Assembly (NCBI GenBank): GCA_033283325.1
Contig: JAWMQO010000001.1
Location: 682,001 to 746,000, forward strand
DNA length: 64,000 nucleotides
Reading direction: 5' to 3'
DNA from: Mangrovimicrobium sp033283325
GTDB lineage: Bacteria > Pseudomonadota > Gammaproteobacteria > Pseudomonadales > Halieaceae
The notes below the pieces were generated by a model. The model ran no database searches. It saw only the letters and a program-made list of their open reading frames with translations, and was not told the origin of the DNA. This document shows, piece after piece, positions 9,062-16,785 of the stretch. Each line of letters begins with the position of its first letter. The stretch's first letter is position 1. The translations under genes were made by a program, and so were the position numbers.

Positions 9062-9115
9062 CCCTGTAGGAGCTCGCTCCGCGAGCGATCGCCCGCGGAG
9101 CGGGCTCCTACAGGG
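9062..9115. repeat. REP doublet (REPIN-like) with GTAG heads
   Basis: A 12-base outer inverted repeat (CCCTGTAGGAGC at 9062-9073 and GCTCCTACAGGG at 9104-9115) encloses two inner hairpins (TCGCT...AGCGA and CCCGC...GCGGG). Read from each end, both halves begin GTAGGAGC followed by a short palindrome. That is the plan of two inverted REP sequences of the GTAG class known in Pseudomonas and relatives. It lies in the 80-base gap between converging genes, the usual site for these elements, and could also act as a transcription stop or mRNA stabiliser for both. I found no second copy and no REP-associated transposase gene in the window. Confidence 0.85.
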
Positions 9116-9128
9116 AGCCGGTCGCCTG

Positions 9129-9920
9129 CTATTTCTTTGAGAGGAAACTCTCCACCGCCTCCTTATGCTCCGGCATTGAAAAACACTCCCGCAAAGCATC
9201 CGACTCCCGCCGCCAGACCTTCGCCGTATCCGCCTCCAGCCGGTTTTCATCCAGCAACTGCTTGATCATCCGTAACATCGGCACCGGATTGCCAGCAATC
9301 GAAGCCGCGATCTTCAGGGCCTCATCCAGCATCTCTTCTGCACCATACAGATAATCCACCAGGCCGATATCCAGCGCCTCCTGTGCTCCAACCGCACGCC
9401 CCGAAAGCAGTATCTCACTGGCCCGCCCAAAACCCACCCGAGCAGGCAGGTAGCGGGTGGAACACAACTCGGGAACGATGCCCAGCTTGGCGAAGGGGAA
9501 GTGGAAGCTGGCCTTCTCAGAGGCCACCAGTACATCCGCCCCCAGGAAAGCCGTGACACCACCGCCCACGGCGGCGCCGTTGAAGGCTGCGACTATGGGT
9601 TTCGATTCCCGCAGCAGTGTGGTCCAGTCCGTGGGCAATAAGGCCAGCCCGCCGAGAAAGTGATCATCGTCGTCATAGGGCTCTTCGCCGCGCATCTTGG
9701 GGAGGAAGAGGCCCTGCATGTCGGCGCCGGCACTGAAGGCCCGGCCTTCACCGGTGATGACAATGGCGCCGATCGCATCGTCACTATTGGCGAGTTCGAT
9801 GGCATCGACCCACTCGCGTACGGAGTCGACGCTCATGGTGTTCATTTTTCCGTCGTTCAGGCGGATCAGGGCCACGCCCTTGCTTGCGGAATACTCCAGG
9901 TACTCAAAATTGGTGCTCAC
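9129..9920 (-). CDS. Enoyl-CoA hydratase/isomerase family protein
   Basis: 263 aa crotonase-fold protein. The oxyanion-hole blocks are visible as GEGRAFSAGADMQGL (about 57-71) and FNGAAVGGGVTAFLGADV (about 112-129). It keeps the crotonase Gly-rich segment, with PFAKLGIVPE following. It would hydrate or isomerise an enoyl-CoA in beta-oxidation. The start MSTNFEYLEYS follows a GGAGCCAAGGTGAGC-like leader on the minus strand. It converges on the thiolase gene across the REP doublet, so it is not part of the steroid operon. The exact reaction cannot be fixed from sequence. Confidence 0.85.
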   Translation of the reverse strand: MSTNFEYLEYSASKGVALIRLNDGKMNTMSVDSVREWVDAIELANSDDAIGAIVITGEGRAFSAGADMQGLFLPKMRGEEPYDDDDHFLGGLALLPTDWTTLLRESKPIVAAFNGAAVGGGVTAFLGADVLVASEKASFHFPFAKLGIVPELCSTRYLPARVGFGRASEILLSGRAVGAQEALDIGLVDYLYGAEEMLDEALKIAASIAGNPVPMLRMIKQLLDENRLEADTAKVWRRESDALRECFSMPEHKEAVESFLSKK

Positions 9921-10124
9921 CTTGGCTCCTCGATAGTTCTTTCAGGCCGGGATTGGAATCGCGGGCTATGGTACGACAGGGTGGGCAAGACCGCGAATTT
10001 CTCAAGGAAAGGGAAGGGCAGAGCTGCTGATTTCGACGTTCGCTTTGCACCGGTATTGGCAGTGGTACAGGCCTGGGCCACCTGACCTTCCCTCGGCACT
10101 CCCTGCCGTTCCATTTGCGCTTTT

Positions 10125-10139
10125 TGAGGTATTACCTCA
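10125..10139. promoter_or_regulatory. Perfect palindrome upstream of the haloperoxidase-like gene
   Basis: TGAGGTATTACCTCA is a 7-base perfect inverted repeat around one central base, 61 bases before the ATG at 10201 and 204 bases from the divergent crotonase start at 9920. Its size and symmetry suit a dimeric repressor such as TetR or GntR. No regulator gene is adjacent, so the binder is unknown. The rest of the 280-base gap shows no other clear element. Confidence 0.45.
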
Positions 10140-10200
10140 GTGCATCGTCCCGATTGTCTCCTATACTTCGGAACCTTCAACGGACAAATGGATTGTTGTC

Positions 10201-11739
10201 ATGAAAACCTATAAGAAGTTCCTGTCTGCCATATTGCTTTTCGCTATTAGCCTTTGTGGGCCAGCCCTGGCCCAGTTGCCTCCGCCCACGCCGATGCCGC
10301 CCCTGCCACCACCCAATCCGGCATTTGACAAGACCACGGGTAACGCGGCGACTGAAGTGATTATCCCGACTGTGGCACCAGTGATATTCGGCTATGTGTC
10401 CCCGAGCGGCGGCGATGCTCCGCTGGTTTTGCGCATCACGACCATGATCACCAATGCCTGGTTCGATGCCACCGCGCCCTACCACGAGACCGCGGTGGGC
10501 GTATACACGCGGCTCGGCAGGCAGCCTGAACCAATAGATAACTCGGAGATGAATGTGGCGATCCTGCACGCCTCCTATCACGTGCTCTCGAGCCTTTTAC
10601 CGGCCCACCAGCCGGCCTGGGACGGTATGTTGGAAATCCTTGGTCCGAATCCGGATGTGGAGACTGTCGACCTGACGACGCCGGAAGGCATCGGCAACGC
10701 GGCGGGAATGGGTGTTGTGGCCGGGCGTGTGCACGACGGCATGAACCAGCTCGGTGATGAGGGCGATCGCGACTTCAACCCGATGCCCTACATGGACTAT
10801 ACGGGTTACGTGCCGGCGAACACCGCCTACGAATTTCGCCGGCACAACCACTGGCAACCTGACCTGCAACGCGCCGGTATCGGTCTCTACAAGGTTCAGC
10901 AGTTTGTCACGCCCCAGTGGGCCCTTACGGAAGCCTATACCTACGACGATCCGAGCCACTTCGACTTCCAGCGTCCCTTCGACAGCGACACCTCCGGGCC
11001 GCTTTACCGGCAACAGGCCGACGAGGTACTTGCGGCCTCGGCGAACCTCACCGACGAGCAGAAAGCCCTGAGCGAACTGTTCGACAACAAGATATTCGGC
11101 CTTGGCTTTTCCGCGCTCTTTGCCTCCCAGTCCAGGGGGCATTCATTGATGGAATTCGTGCAACTCGATTTTCTGACCAACATGGCGGCTTTCGATGCCG
11201 GCATTGCCGTCTGGTACGCCAAGCGCGAGTACGATGCCGTGCGTCCCTTCAGCGCCATTCAATACCTCTACGGCGACTCCCCCGTCACCGCCTGGGGCGG
11301 TCCGGGGCAGGGCACGGTTTCTGACCTGCCGGCGTCCCAGTGGAAGGCCTACCTGGAAGAAGCGGACCACCCGGAGTATCCTTCGGCCTCGACCTGCTTC
11401 TGCCACGCTCACGCCGAGTCGGCTCGTCGATTCTTTGGCGATGATGCGCTGGGCTGGGTCGTACCCACCCCAGCTGGGTCCTCCAGAATCGAGCCGGGTA
11501 TCACGCCGCAAAGCGACATTGCCCTTGCCTTTCCGACATGGACTGAATTTGCTGAGGACTGCGGTCAGAGCCGGGTCTGGGCCGGGGTACACTTCCAGGC
11601 GGCAGTGGATGAAAGTGCGCGCGTTTGCCCGGTCTTCGGGGAGATGGCCTACGATTATTTCCAGTCGCTGATGGAAGGGACTGCCGCCGAGCGGCCACCG
11701 AGCGACGGAATGGAGGTGCCGTGGGAGTGGCGCCACTGA
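10201..11739 (+). CDS. Secreted vanadium-dependent haloperoxidase-like / PAP2-fold protein
   Basis: 512 aa. The ATG at 10201 gives a clean signal peptide (MKTYKKFLSAILLFAISLCGPALAQ in sense: basic start, hydrophobic core, AxA site), so the longer upstream frame is not used. A proline-rich linker follows. The vanadate-site motifs appear in order: Lys341-x6-Arg348-Pro349, then PEYPSAS (391-397), then Ser457-Arg458-x5-His464 with Asp470. The second motif is normally PSGH; here it is PSAS, so the usual acid-base His is missing, although His402 and His404 follow. It is probably periplasmic. Whether it is a haloperoxidase, a phosphatase or neither is open. The gene stands alone between divergent and convergent neighbours. 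Confidence 0.75.
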   Translation: MKTYKKFLSAILLFAISLCGPALAQLPPPTPMPPLPPPNPAFDKTTGNAATEVIIPTVAPVIFGYVSPSGGDAPLVLRITTMITNAWFDATAPYHETAVGVYTRLGRQPEPIDNSEMNVAILHASYHVLSSLLPAHQPAWDGMLEILGPNPDVETVDLTTPEGIGNAAGMGVVAGRVHDGMNQLGDEGDRDFNPMPYMDYTGYVPANTAYEFRRHNHWQPDLQRAGIGLYKVQQFVTPQWALTEAYTYDDPSHFDFQRPFDSDTSGPLYRQQADEVLAASANLTDEQKALSELFDNKIFGLGFSALFASQSRGHSLMEFVQLDFLTNMAAFDAGIAVWYAKREYDAVRPFSAIQYLYGDSPVTAWGGPGQGTVSDLPASQWKAYLEEADHPEYPSASTCFCHAHAESARRFFGDDALGWVVPTPAGSSRIEPGITPQSDIALAFPTWTEFAEDCGQSRVWAGVHFQAAVDESARVCPVFGEMAYDYFQSLMEGTAAERPPSDGMEVPWEWRH

Positions 11740-11839
11740 ATTGAGGCCGACGGTATTCGGGAGGGGCGGCGTGCACGATGCCGTCGGCCCTTTTGTCCTG
11801 CCGTTCCTTTCGCGCGGGCTTCCTTATTCGTGTTGATAG

Positions 11840-13630
11840 TCAGATAGCCATTGAGTCCACGCTCAACAAGGTATCGTCCAGCCCGGCCAGCAATTCGGAC
11901 TGGCGCTGGACTTTGGGCAGCTCCCAGCGGTAGAAAAATTTGCAGGCGTTCAGCTTGGCCTGGTAGAAGTCTCGTTCCGGGCCGTCCTCCAACAGCTTCC
12001 GTTCTGACACCAGCGCCTGTTGCAACCAGCACCAGGCTATCAGCGTGTGGCCGAACATCTCCAGGTAGACCCAGGAATTGCAGAGGAATCTCTCGCCTTC
12101 ATCATTCTCGTTTGCCTCGATCAGCGACCGGGTCGTAGTTTTGGCGGTCTCTACTGCCTTGCGTAAATCGGCGGCGTAGCTTGCAAGAGAGCCGACTTCT
12201 GCAGCCGCTGCGGCGGTCGCTTCCAGGCGTTCCATCATCAGACTGAATGCCCGGCCACCCTGCATCGTCACCTTGCGACCCAGCAGGTCGAAGGACTGGA
12301 TGCCATTGGTCCCCTCGTGAATCGGGTTCAGGCGGTTGTCCCGGTAGATCTGCTCCACGGGGTAATCGCGGGTGTAGCCGTAACCACCGAGGATCTGCAG
12401 CGCCCAGTAGTTGGCCTCCAGGCAGAAGTGCGAGGACCAGGCCTTGATCACCGGTGTGAGAATTTCCAGTTCCAGCAGCAGGTCCTGGCGCTCATCCGCG
12501 TCCTCACAGGAGGCCCGGCGGTCCACCAGCATTGCCCCGTACAGACACAGTGCCGCAGCGCCTTCCGCGTAGGCTTTCTGCGTGAGCAGCATGCGTTTCA
12601 CATCGGGGTGTTCAACGATGTTCAACTGGGGCTGGGTGGCGTCACGATTGCCGATACTGCGCCCCTGGGGCCTTTCCCGCGCGTAGTCCAGCGAGTACTG
12701 GAACGCCGAGCAACCCTGTACAGCGGCGTTCAGGCCGACGGCAATACGCGCTTCGTTCATCATGTGGAACATGTAGAACAGGCCCTTGTGAGCCTCGCCG
12801 ACGAGTTCACCGATGCAGTCGCCGCCCTCGCCAAAATTGAGCAGTGTGTTGACCGTGCCGCGATAACCCATCTTGTGGTTCAGCCCTGCCAGTACCACAT
12901 TGTTACTCTCGCCGGGATTGCCGTCTTCATCCAGGCGATAACGGGGCACGATGAACAGTGATATGCCCTTGGTGCCCGGCGGTCCACCGGGGATCTTCGC
13001 CAGCACCAGGTGTACGATGTTTTCCCCCAGCTCGTGCTCGCCGCCCGAAATCCACATCTTGCTACCCTTGACCAGGTAGCGCCCGTCCTCCGTGGTGGTG
13101 GCGCTGGTGGCGATGTCAGACAGGGATGAGCCTGCCTGTGGCTCGGAGAGACACATGGTGCCGAAGAAACGCCCCTCGATCATGGGCTGCATGTAGCGCG
13201 CCTGTTGCTCGCTACTGGCATGCGCGAAGAGGAGATTCGCGGCGGCGCTGGAGAGGAAGGGGTATCCGGTAGTTGGGCCGTTGGCCGCATGAAAGAAAAA
13301 GGCCACGCCCTGTGAGACGGTAAACGGCAGTTGCAGGCCACCGAGTTCTGCCGGGAAACTGGCTGCAAGGAAGCCGTTTTCTATATAGGCATCTACGGCC
13401 TCCTTGATCTCGGGGATCAGCACCACCTTGCCATCGACAACCCGGGGTTCATTGGCGTCAGAACGCGCGCTGTGATTGGCGAATTTTTCCGCAGCGAGGC
13501 GCTGGGCTGTGTCCAGCATGGCATCGAAGCTTTCCCTGCTGTGCTCGGCGAAGCGGGGGGAGTCACACAGGGACTCAACCTGCAGCAGCTCATAGAGGTA
13601 GAAATCGAGGTCGCGGCGGCTTACTGGCAT
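11840..13630 (-). CDS. Large acyl-CoA dehydrogenase (FadE5/AidB-like, 596 aa)
   Basis: 596 aa, the longer acyl-CoA dehydrogenase type with an N-terminal extension and an extra C-terminal helical domain. LSEPQAGSSLSDI lies mid-chain, KGSKMWISGGEHE follows, and the active-site segment INPIHEGTNGIQ contains the Glu of this subfamily. It would dehydrogenate fatty or related acyl-CoA in beta-oxidation. The downstream gene on the same strand is none; upstream, the crotonase gene at 13657-14487 ends 26 bases before its start, so the two probably form an operon. Substrate length cannot be told. Confidence 0.87.
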   Translation of the reverse strand: MPVSRRDLDFYLYELLQVESLCDSPRFAEHSRESFDAMLDTAQRLAAEKFANHSARSDANEPRVVDGKVVLIPEIKEAVDAYIENGFLAASFPAELGGLQLPFTVSQGVAFFFHAANGPTTGYPFLSSAAANLLFAHASSEQQARYMQPMIEGRFFGTMCLSEPQAGSSLSDIATSATTTEDGRYLVKGSKMWISGGEHELGENIVHLVLAKIPGGPPGTKGISLFIVPRYRLDEDGNPGESNNVVLAGLNHKMGYRGTVNTLLNFGEGGDCIGELVGEAHKGLFYMFHMMNEARIAVGLNAAVQGCSAFQYSLDYARERPQGRSIGNRDATQPQLNIVEHPDVKRMLLTQKAYAEGAAALCLYGAMLVDRRASCEDADERQDLLLELEILTPVIKAWSSHFCLEANYWALQILGGYGYTRDYPVEQIYRDNRLNPIHEGTNGIQSFDLLGRKVTMQGGRAFSLMMERLEATAAAAAEVGSLASYAADLRKAVETAKTTTRSLIEANENDEGERFLCNSWVYLEMFGHTLIAWCWLQQALVSERKLLEDGPERDFYQAKLNACKFFYRWELPKVQRQSELLAGLDDTLLSVDSMAI

Positions 13631-13656
13631 AGTGTTCTCCTGACTCCTCGTTGTGC

Positions 13657-14487
13657 CTAGCCGAAACGCTTGCGCCGTTCGGCCAGCGCAGCCTGAACGC
13701 CTTGTTCGGCAACTGTGGTGAAGAAGCTGACAAAGCTCTCGCTCTGGTGGAAGACGGCGTCGAGTTCGGCCGCCTGGTCGCCGGAGGCGAACAGGCCCAT
13801 GTTCTCGTAGAAGCGGCTTGTCGCCTGCTTCAGTATGGCGAGGTTGTTTACTGGCGTTTTCGCTACATCGGCAGCGAGGGCATCCACGACGCTTTCCAGC
13901 TGCTCTAGAGGCACCACGTTATTGACCAGGCCCAGGCGCTCAGCCTCGGTGGCACTGAACAGCCGGGCGGTATACAGGAACTCCCGGGTCTTCTTCATGC
14001 CCATGAGCATCGGCCACAGGAACACTGTCGGGGGAATACCCAGGTCCCGCCCCGCCGGGTGACCGAACTTGGCCGTTTCCGCCGCGACGACGAGGTCGCA
14101 CATCGCGATCAACTCGCCCCCGCCGGAAAGGCACAGGCCCTGTACCTGGGCGATGATGGGTTTCGGGAACTTCCACATCGCCCACCAGTATTCGAGGAGG
14201 TCCTTGATCTCCTCCCGGTCGCGATCGAGATTCAGCCGTCCTTTCAACTCGATCGGGTTCTGCTCGAGTACCCAGTCGCTACAATCCAGGTCGTAGCCGG
14301 TGGTGAAGGCTTTCCCGGTGGCTTTCAGGAGTACGACGGAAACGCTGTCGTCGTATTTCACCGACTCCAGGGCCGCTTTCAGATCTGCCAGGAAGCTGCC
14401 CGTCATCGCGTTCATCTTGTCTTCGCGATTGAAGGTGATGGTGAATATCCTGTCGCTTTTCGCGGTGAGTATGTTCGGTCCGGTCAT
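13657..14487 (-). CDS. Enoyl-CoA hydratase/isomerase family protein
   Basis: 276 aa crotonase-fold protein using the ATG at 14487 (MTGPNILTAKSDRIFTITFN). The frame is open 57 codons further upstream but that part looks non-coding. Oxyanion segments are KATGKAFTTGYDLDC and VQGLCLSGGGELIAMCDLVV. FGHPAGRDLGIPPTVFLWPM follows, a variation in the active-site loop. It is transcribed leftward just before the large acyl-CoA dehydrogenase gene (gap 26 bases). This suggests a small beta-oxidation unit. Its 5' side faces a divergent old-yellow-enzyme gene about 200 bases away. Confidence 0.83.
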   Translation of the reverse strand: MTGPNILTAKSDRIFTITFNREDKMNAMTGSFLADLKAALESVKYDDSVSVVLLKATGKAFTTGYDLDCSDWVLEQNPIELKGRLNLDRDREEIKDLLEYWWAMWKFPKPIIAQVQGLCLSGGGELIAMCDLVVAAETAKFGHPAGRDLGIPPTVFLWPMLMGMKKTREFLYTARLFSATEAERLGLVNNVVPLEQLESVVDALAADVAKTPVNNLAILKQATSRFYENMGLFASGDQAAELDAVFHQSESFVSFFTTVAEQGVQAALAERRKRFG

Positions 14488-14693
14488 TGGCGTCGCCTGC
14501 ACAGTTTTTAAGCCCGATGGTAAGTGACACCGCGGGAATCGACACCCTGCATATGGACTACGCGTAAAGTGGAGTGGTTTGCCTGGTCCAGTCGGGGTGC
14601 GCGCTAGAATGGTTGCCGAAAGGCGACTCACGGAGTTACCGGCCGGCCTCGGTATCATGCCGGGATTGCAGGGATGGAAACCAGGGGATTTGA

Positions 14694-15911
14694 ATGACCG
14701 ACTTCCTTTCTGATTGTTTTACCCCGAAATGCCTGAATGGCCTGACGCTGGAAAACCGCTTCATCAAGGCCGGGACCTTCGAAGGCATGTCGCCAGGGGG
14801 TAGCGTTTCCCCGGCGCTCTCCGATTTCCACCTGCGGATTGCAGACGGTGGCGTTGCCATGACGACCATTGGCTACTGTGCGGTGGAAAAGGACGGCCGC
14901 CTGCATGAAAACATGCTCTATATGCATGAAGGTATTCGCGATGAGCTGACCAGGCTGATAGCGGCTTTGCACGAGAAAGGCTGTAAGGTCAGCGGGCAGA
15001 TGGGCTATGGCGGCGCTTTCTCCAAGAATCGGCAACTGGAGCGCAAGCGCCCACTCGGACCCAGTTTCAGCATCAACAGCCTGGGTTTTGCCCAGGGCAT
15101 GTTCTTCTGCGACGCCATGACACAGCAGGATATCGACCGGCTGGTCAGTAGCTACGGTGAAGCGGCGGCTTTCATGCAAGCGGCAGGCTTTGATTGCCTG
15201 GAAATTCACTTCGGGCACGGATACGGGCTGTGCCAGTTCATGAGCCCGAAAACCAATAAACGGAAAGACCGCTACGGCGGCACCCTGGCAAACAGAATGC
15301 GCTTGCCATTGCAGGTACTGGCGTCTGTTCGCAAGGCGGTGGGGGAGTCGTTCCCCATAATCGGCAAGATAAGTCTGACAGAAGGGGTCAAGGGCGGGCT
15401 GGACTACGATGACGCCATCGAGATCGCAAATTTGCTGGATCGAGGGGGCATCGATGGCATCGTGACCAGCGGCGGTACCAGCACCATGAACCCGATGATC
15501 ATGTTCCGGGGTGGAAATCTCCTGCAGCCAATGTTGAAGGCAGAGAACGGCCGACTAATGCGCATGATGTTGCGCCTGTATGGGTCGAGCCTGTTCAAGA
15601 ACTATCCCTATGAAGAACTGTATTTCCTTGATCAGGCGAAACGGGTGCGCGACGCAGTGACCTGCAAAATGATTTACGTAGGTGGCGCCAGCACTACCGC
15701 CAGTTTTTCCACCCTTATGCGGGAGGGCTTCGATTTCATTCAACTCGGTCGCAGCCTGCTAAGTGACCCCGATCTGCCGACCCAGGTGCGATGTGATTCC
15801 GGATTTGAAAGTCGTTGCCTGCATTGCAACGAATGTGTCGCCACCATTGAACACCCCAGGGGAATTCACTGCACACGCTTTGATCCGGGCTTTGGACAAA
15901 CGAATCAATAA
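14694..15911 (+). CDS. NADH:flavin oxidoreductase (old yellow enzyme family) with a 4-Cys cluster site
   Basis: 405 aa FMN-binding TIM-barrel protein. Visible blocks are ENRFIKAGTFEGMS near the start, the active-site segment EIHFGHGYGLCQFMSPKTNKR with the RYGG motif, and the C-terminal FMN-phosphate site FIQLGRSLLSDPDLP. The C-terminus then has C-x2-C-x2-C-x11-C (RCLHCNECV...GIHC), which would hold an iron-sulfur cluster as in 2,4-dienoyl-CoA reductase relatives. The FAD/NAD domain of those larger enzymes is absent. It would reduce an activated C=C bond or a ring enone. The next gene, an SDR, follows after 23 bases, so they form an operon. Confidence 0.82.
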   Translation: MTDFLSDCFTPKCLNGLTLENRFIKAGTFEGMSPGGSVSPALSDFHLRIADGGVAMTTIGYCAVEKDGRLHENMLYMHEGIRDELTRLIAALHEKGCKVSGQMGYGGAFSKNRQLERKRPLGPSFSINSLGFAQGMFFCDAMTQQDIDRLVSSYGEAAAFMQAAGFDCLEIHFGHGYGLCQFMSPKTNKRKDRYGGTLANRMRLPLQVLASVRKAVGESFPIIGKISLTEGVKGGLDYDDAIEIANLLDRGGIDGIVTSGGTSTMNPMIMFRGGNLLQPMLKAENGRLMRMMLRLYGSSLFKNYPYEELYFLDQAKRVRDAVTCKMIYVGGASTTASFSTLMREGFDFIQLGRSLLSDPDLPTQVRCDSGFESRCLHCNECVATIEHPRGIHCTRFDPGFGQTNQ

Positions 15912-15934
15912 CAAGCCGCTAAACGGGAACAGAT

Positions 15935-16777
15935 ATGAAGAACTTGGGGGGCAGGGTTGCGGTGATTACTGGCGCGGGTAGCGGCATCGGCCGGGCCCTG
16001 GCCAGGGCATTTGCCGAACAGGGCTGCCATCTTGCCCTCGTCGATATAGACGAGAACGGCTTGCTGGCTACCATGGGCGAGTGTAAGGAGCTCAAAGCGT
16101 TTGAAGGGCGCAGAATCACGACTCACGTATGCGACGTGTCCCAGCGACAGGCCATGGCTGATTTGCCGCGTCTGATTGAACAGCAACATGGCGCCATTCA
16201 CCTTCTTTTCAACAATGCGGGCGTAACCATCAATAAGCCCTTCGAAGAACACAGCATGGAAGATATGGACTTCGTGCTGGGTATCGACCTGTGGGGCGTG
16301 ATCTATGGTTGCCACTACTTTTTGCCGATCCTGAAGAAGCAGGACGAAGCGCACATCATCAATACTTCGAGCCTGGCGGGCCTGCTGGGCCTGCCCAACC
16401 AGAGTTCCTACTGCCTGAGCAAGGCCGCGGTCAAAGCTCTTAGCGAAAGCTTGTACGCCGAGTTGGCGGTGCACAATATCGGAGTGACCAGTATTCTTCC
16501 CGGTACGATCAGCACCAATATCCTGCGCAGCGCGGCAGGGCGTTCCGGCGCGGGGGAGACTACGGCTCTCAAACTGGCCGGGCTGATGGAGCGTCATGGT
16601 ATGTCGCCAGACAGGCTGGCTGGGAAAGTGGTCAAGGCGGTGCGCAGAGGCCGCATGCAAGTCCGGATCGGGTTTGATTCGTATCTGGGGGACTGGTTGA
16701 AACGGCTGTTTCCCAGAGCAGTTCACTGGCCTTTAAAGTGGGGGTTTGCGCGAAGCCGGATCGATGACTCTGTTTGA
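15935..16777 (+). CDS. SDR family oxidoreductase
   Basis: 280 aa classical SDR with TGAGSGIG (about 11-18), NNAG, and an active-site Tyr-x3-Lys in SYCLSKAAVKAL. The C-terminal part (residues about 220-280, GRMQVRIGFDSYLGDWLKRLFP) is longer and more basic and hydrophobic than in minimal SDRs, recalling membrane-associated lipid SDRs. It is second in a two-gene unit behind the old-yellow-enzyme gene. The stop is only 8 bases from the convergent aminopeptidase gene, so there is no room for a separate terminator. Substrate unknown; a lipid or sterol alcohol is plausible from the context. Confidence 0.83.
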   Translation: MKNLGGRVAVITGAGSGIGRALARAFAEQGCHLALVDIDENGLLATMGECKELKAFEGRRITTHVCDVSQRQAMADLPRLIEQQHGAIHLLFNNAGVTINKPFEEHSMEDMDFVLGIDLWGVIYGCHYFLPILKKQDEAHIINTSSLAGLLGLPNQSSYCLSKAAVKALSESLYAELAVHNIGVTSILPGTISTNILRSAAGRSGAGETTALKLAGLMERHGMSPDRLAGKVVKAVRRGRMQVRIGFDSYLGDWLKRLFPRAVHWPLKWGFARSRIDDSV

Positions 16778-16785
16778 TAGGGGGG

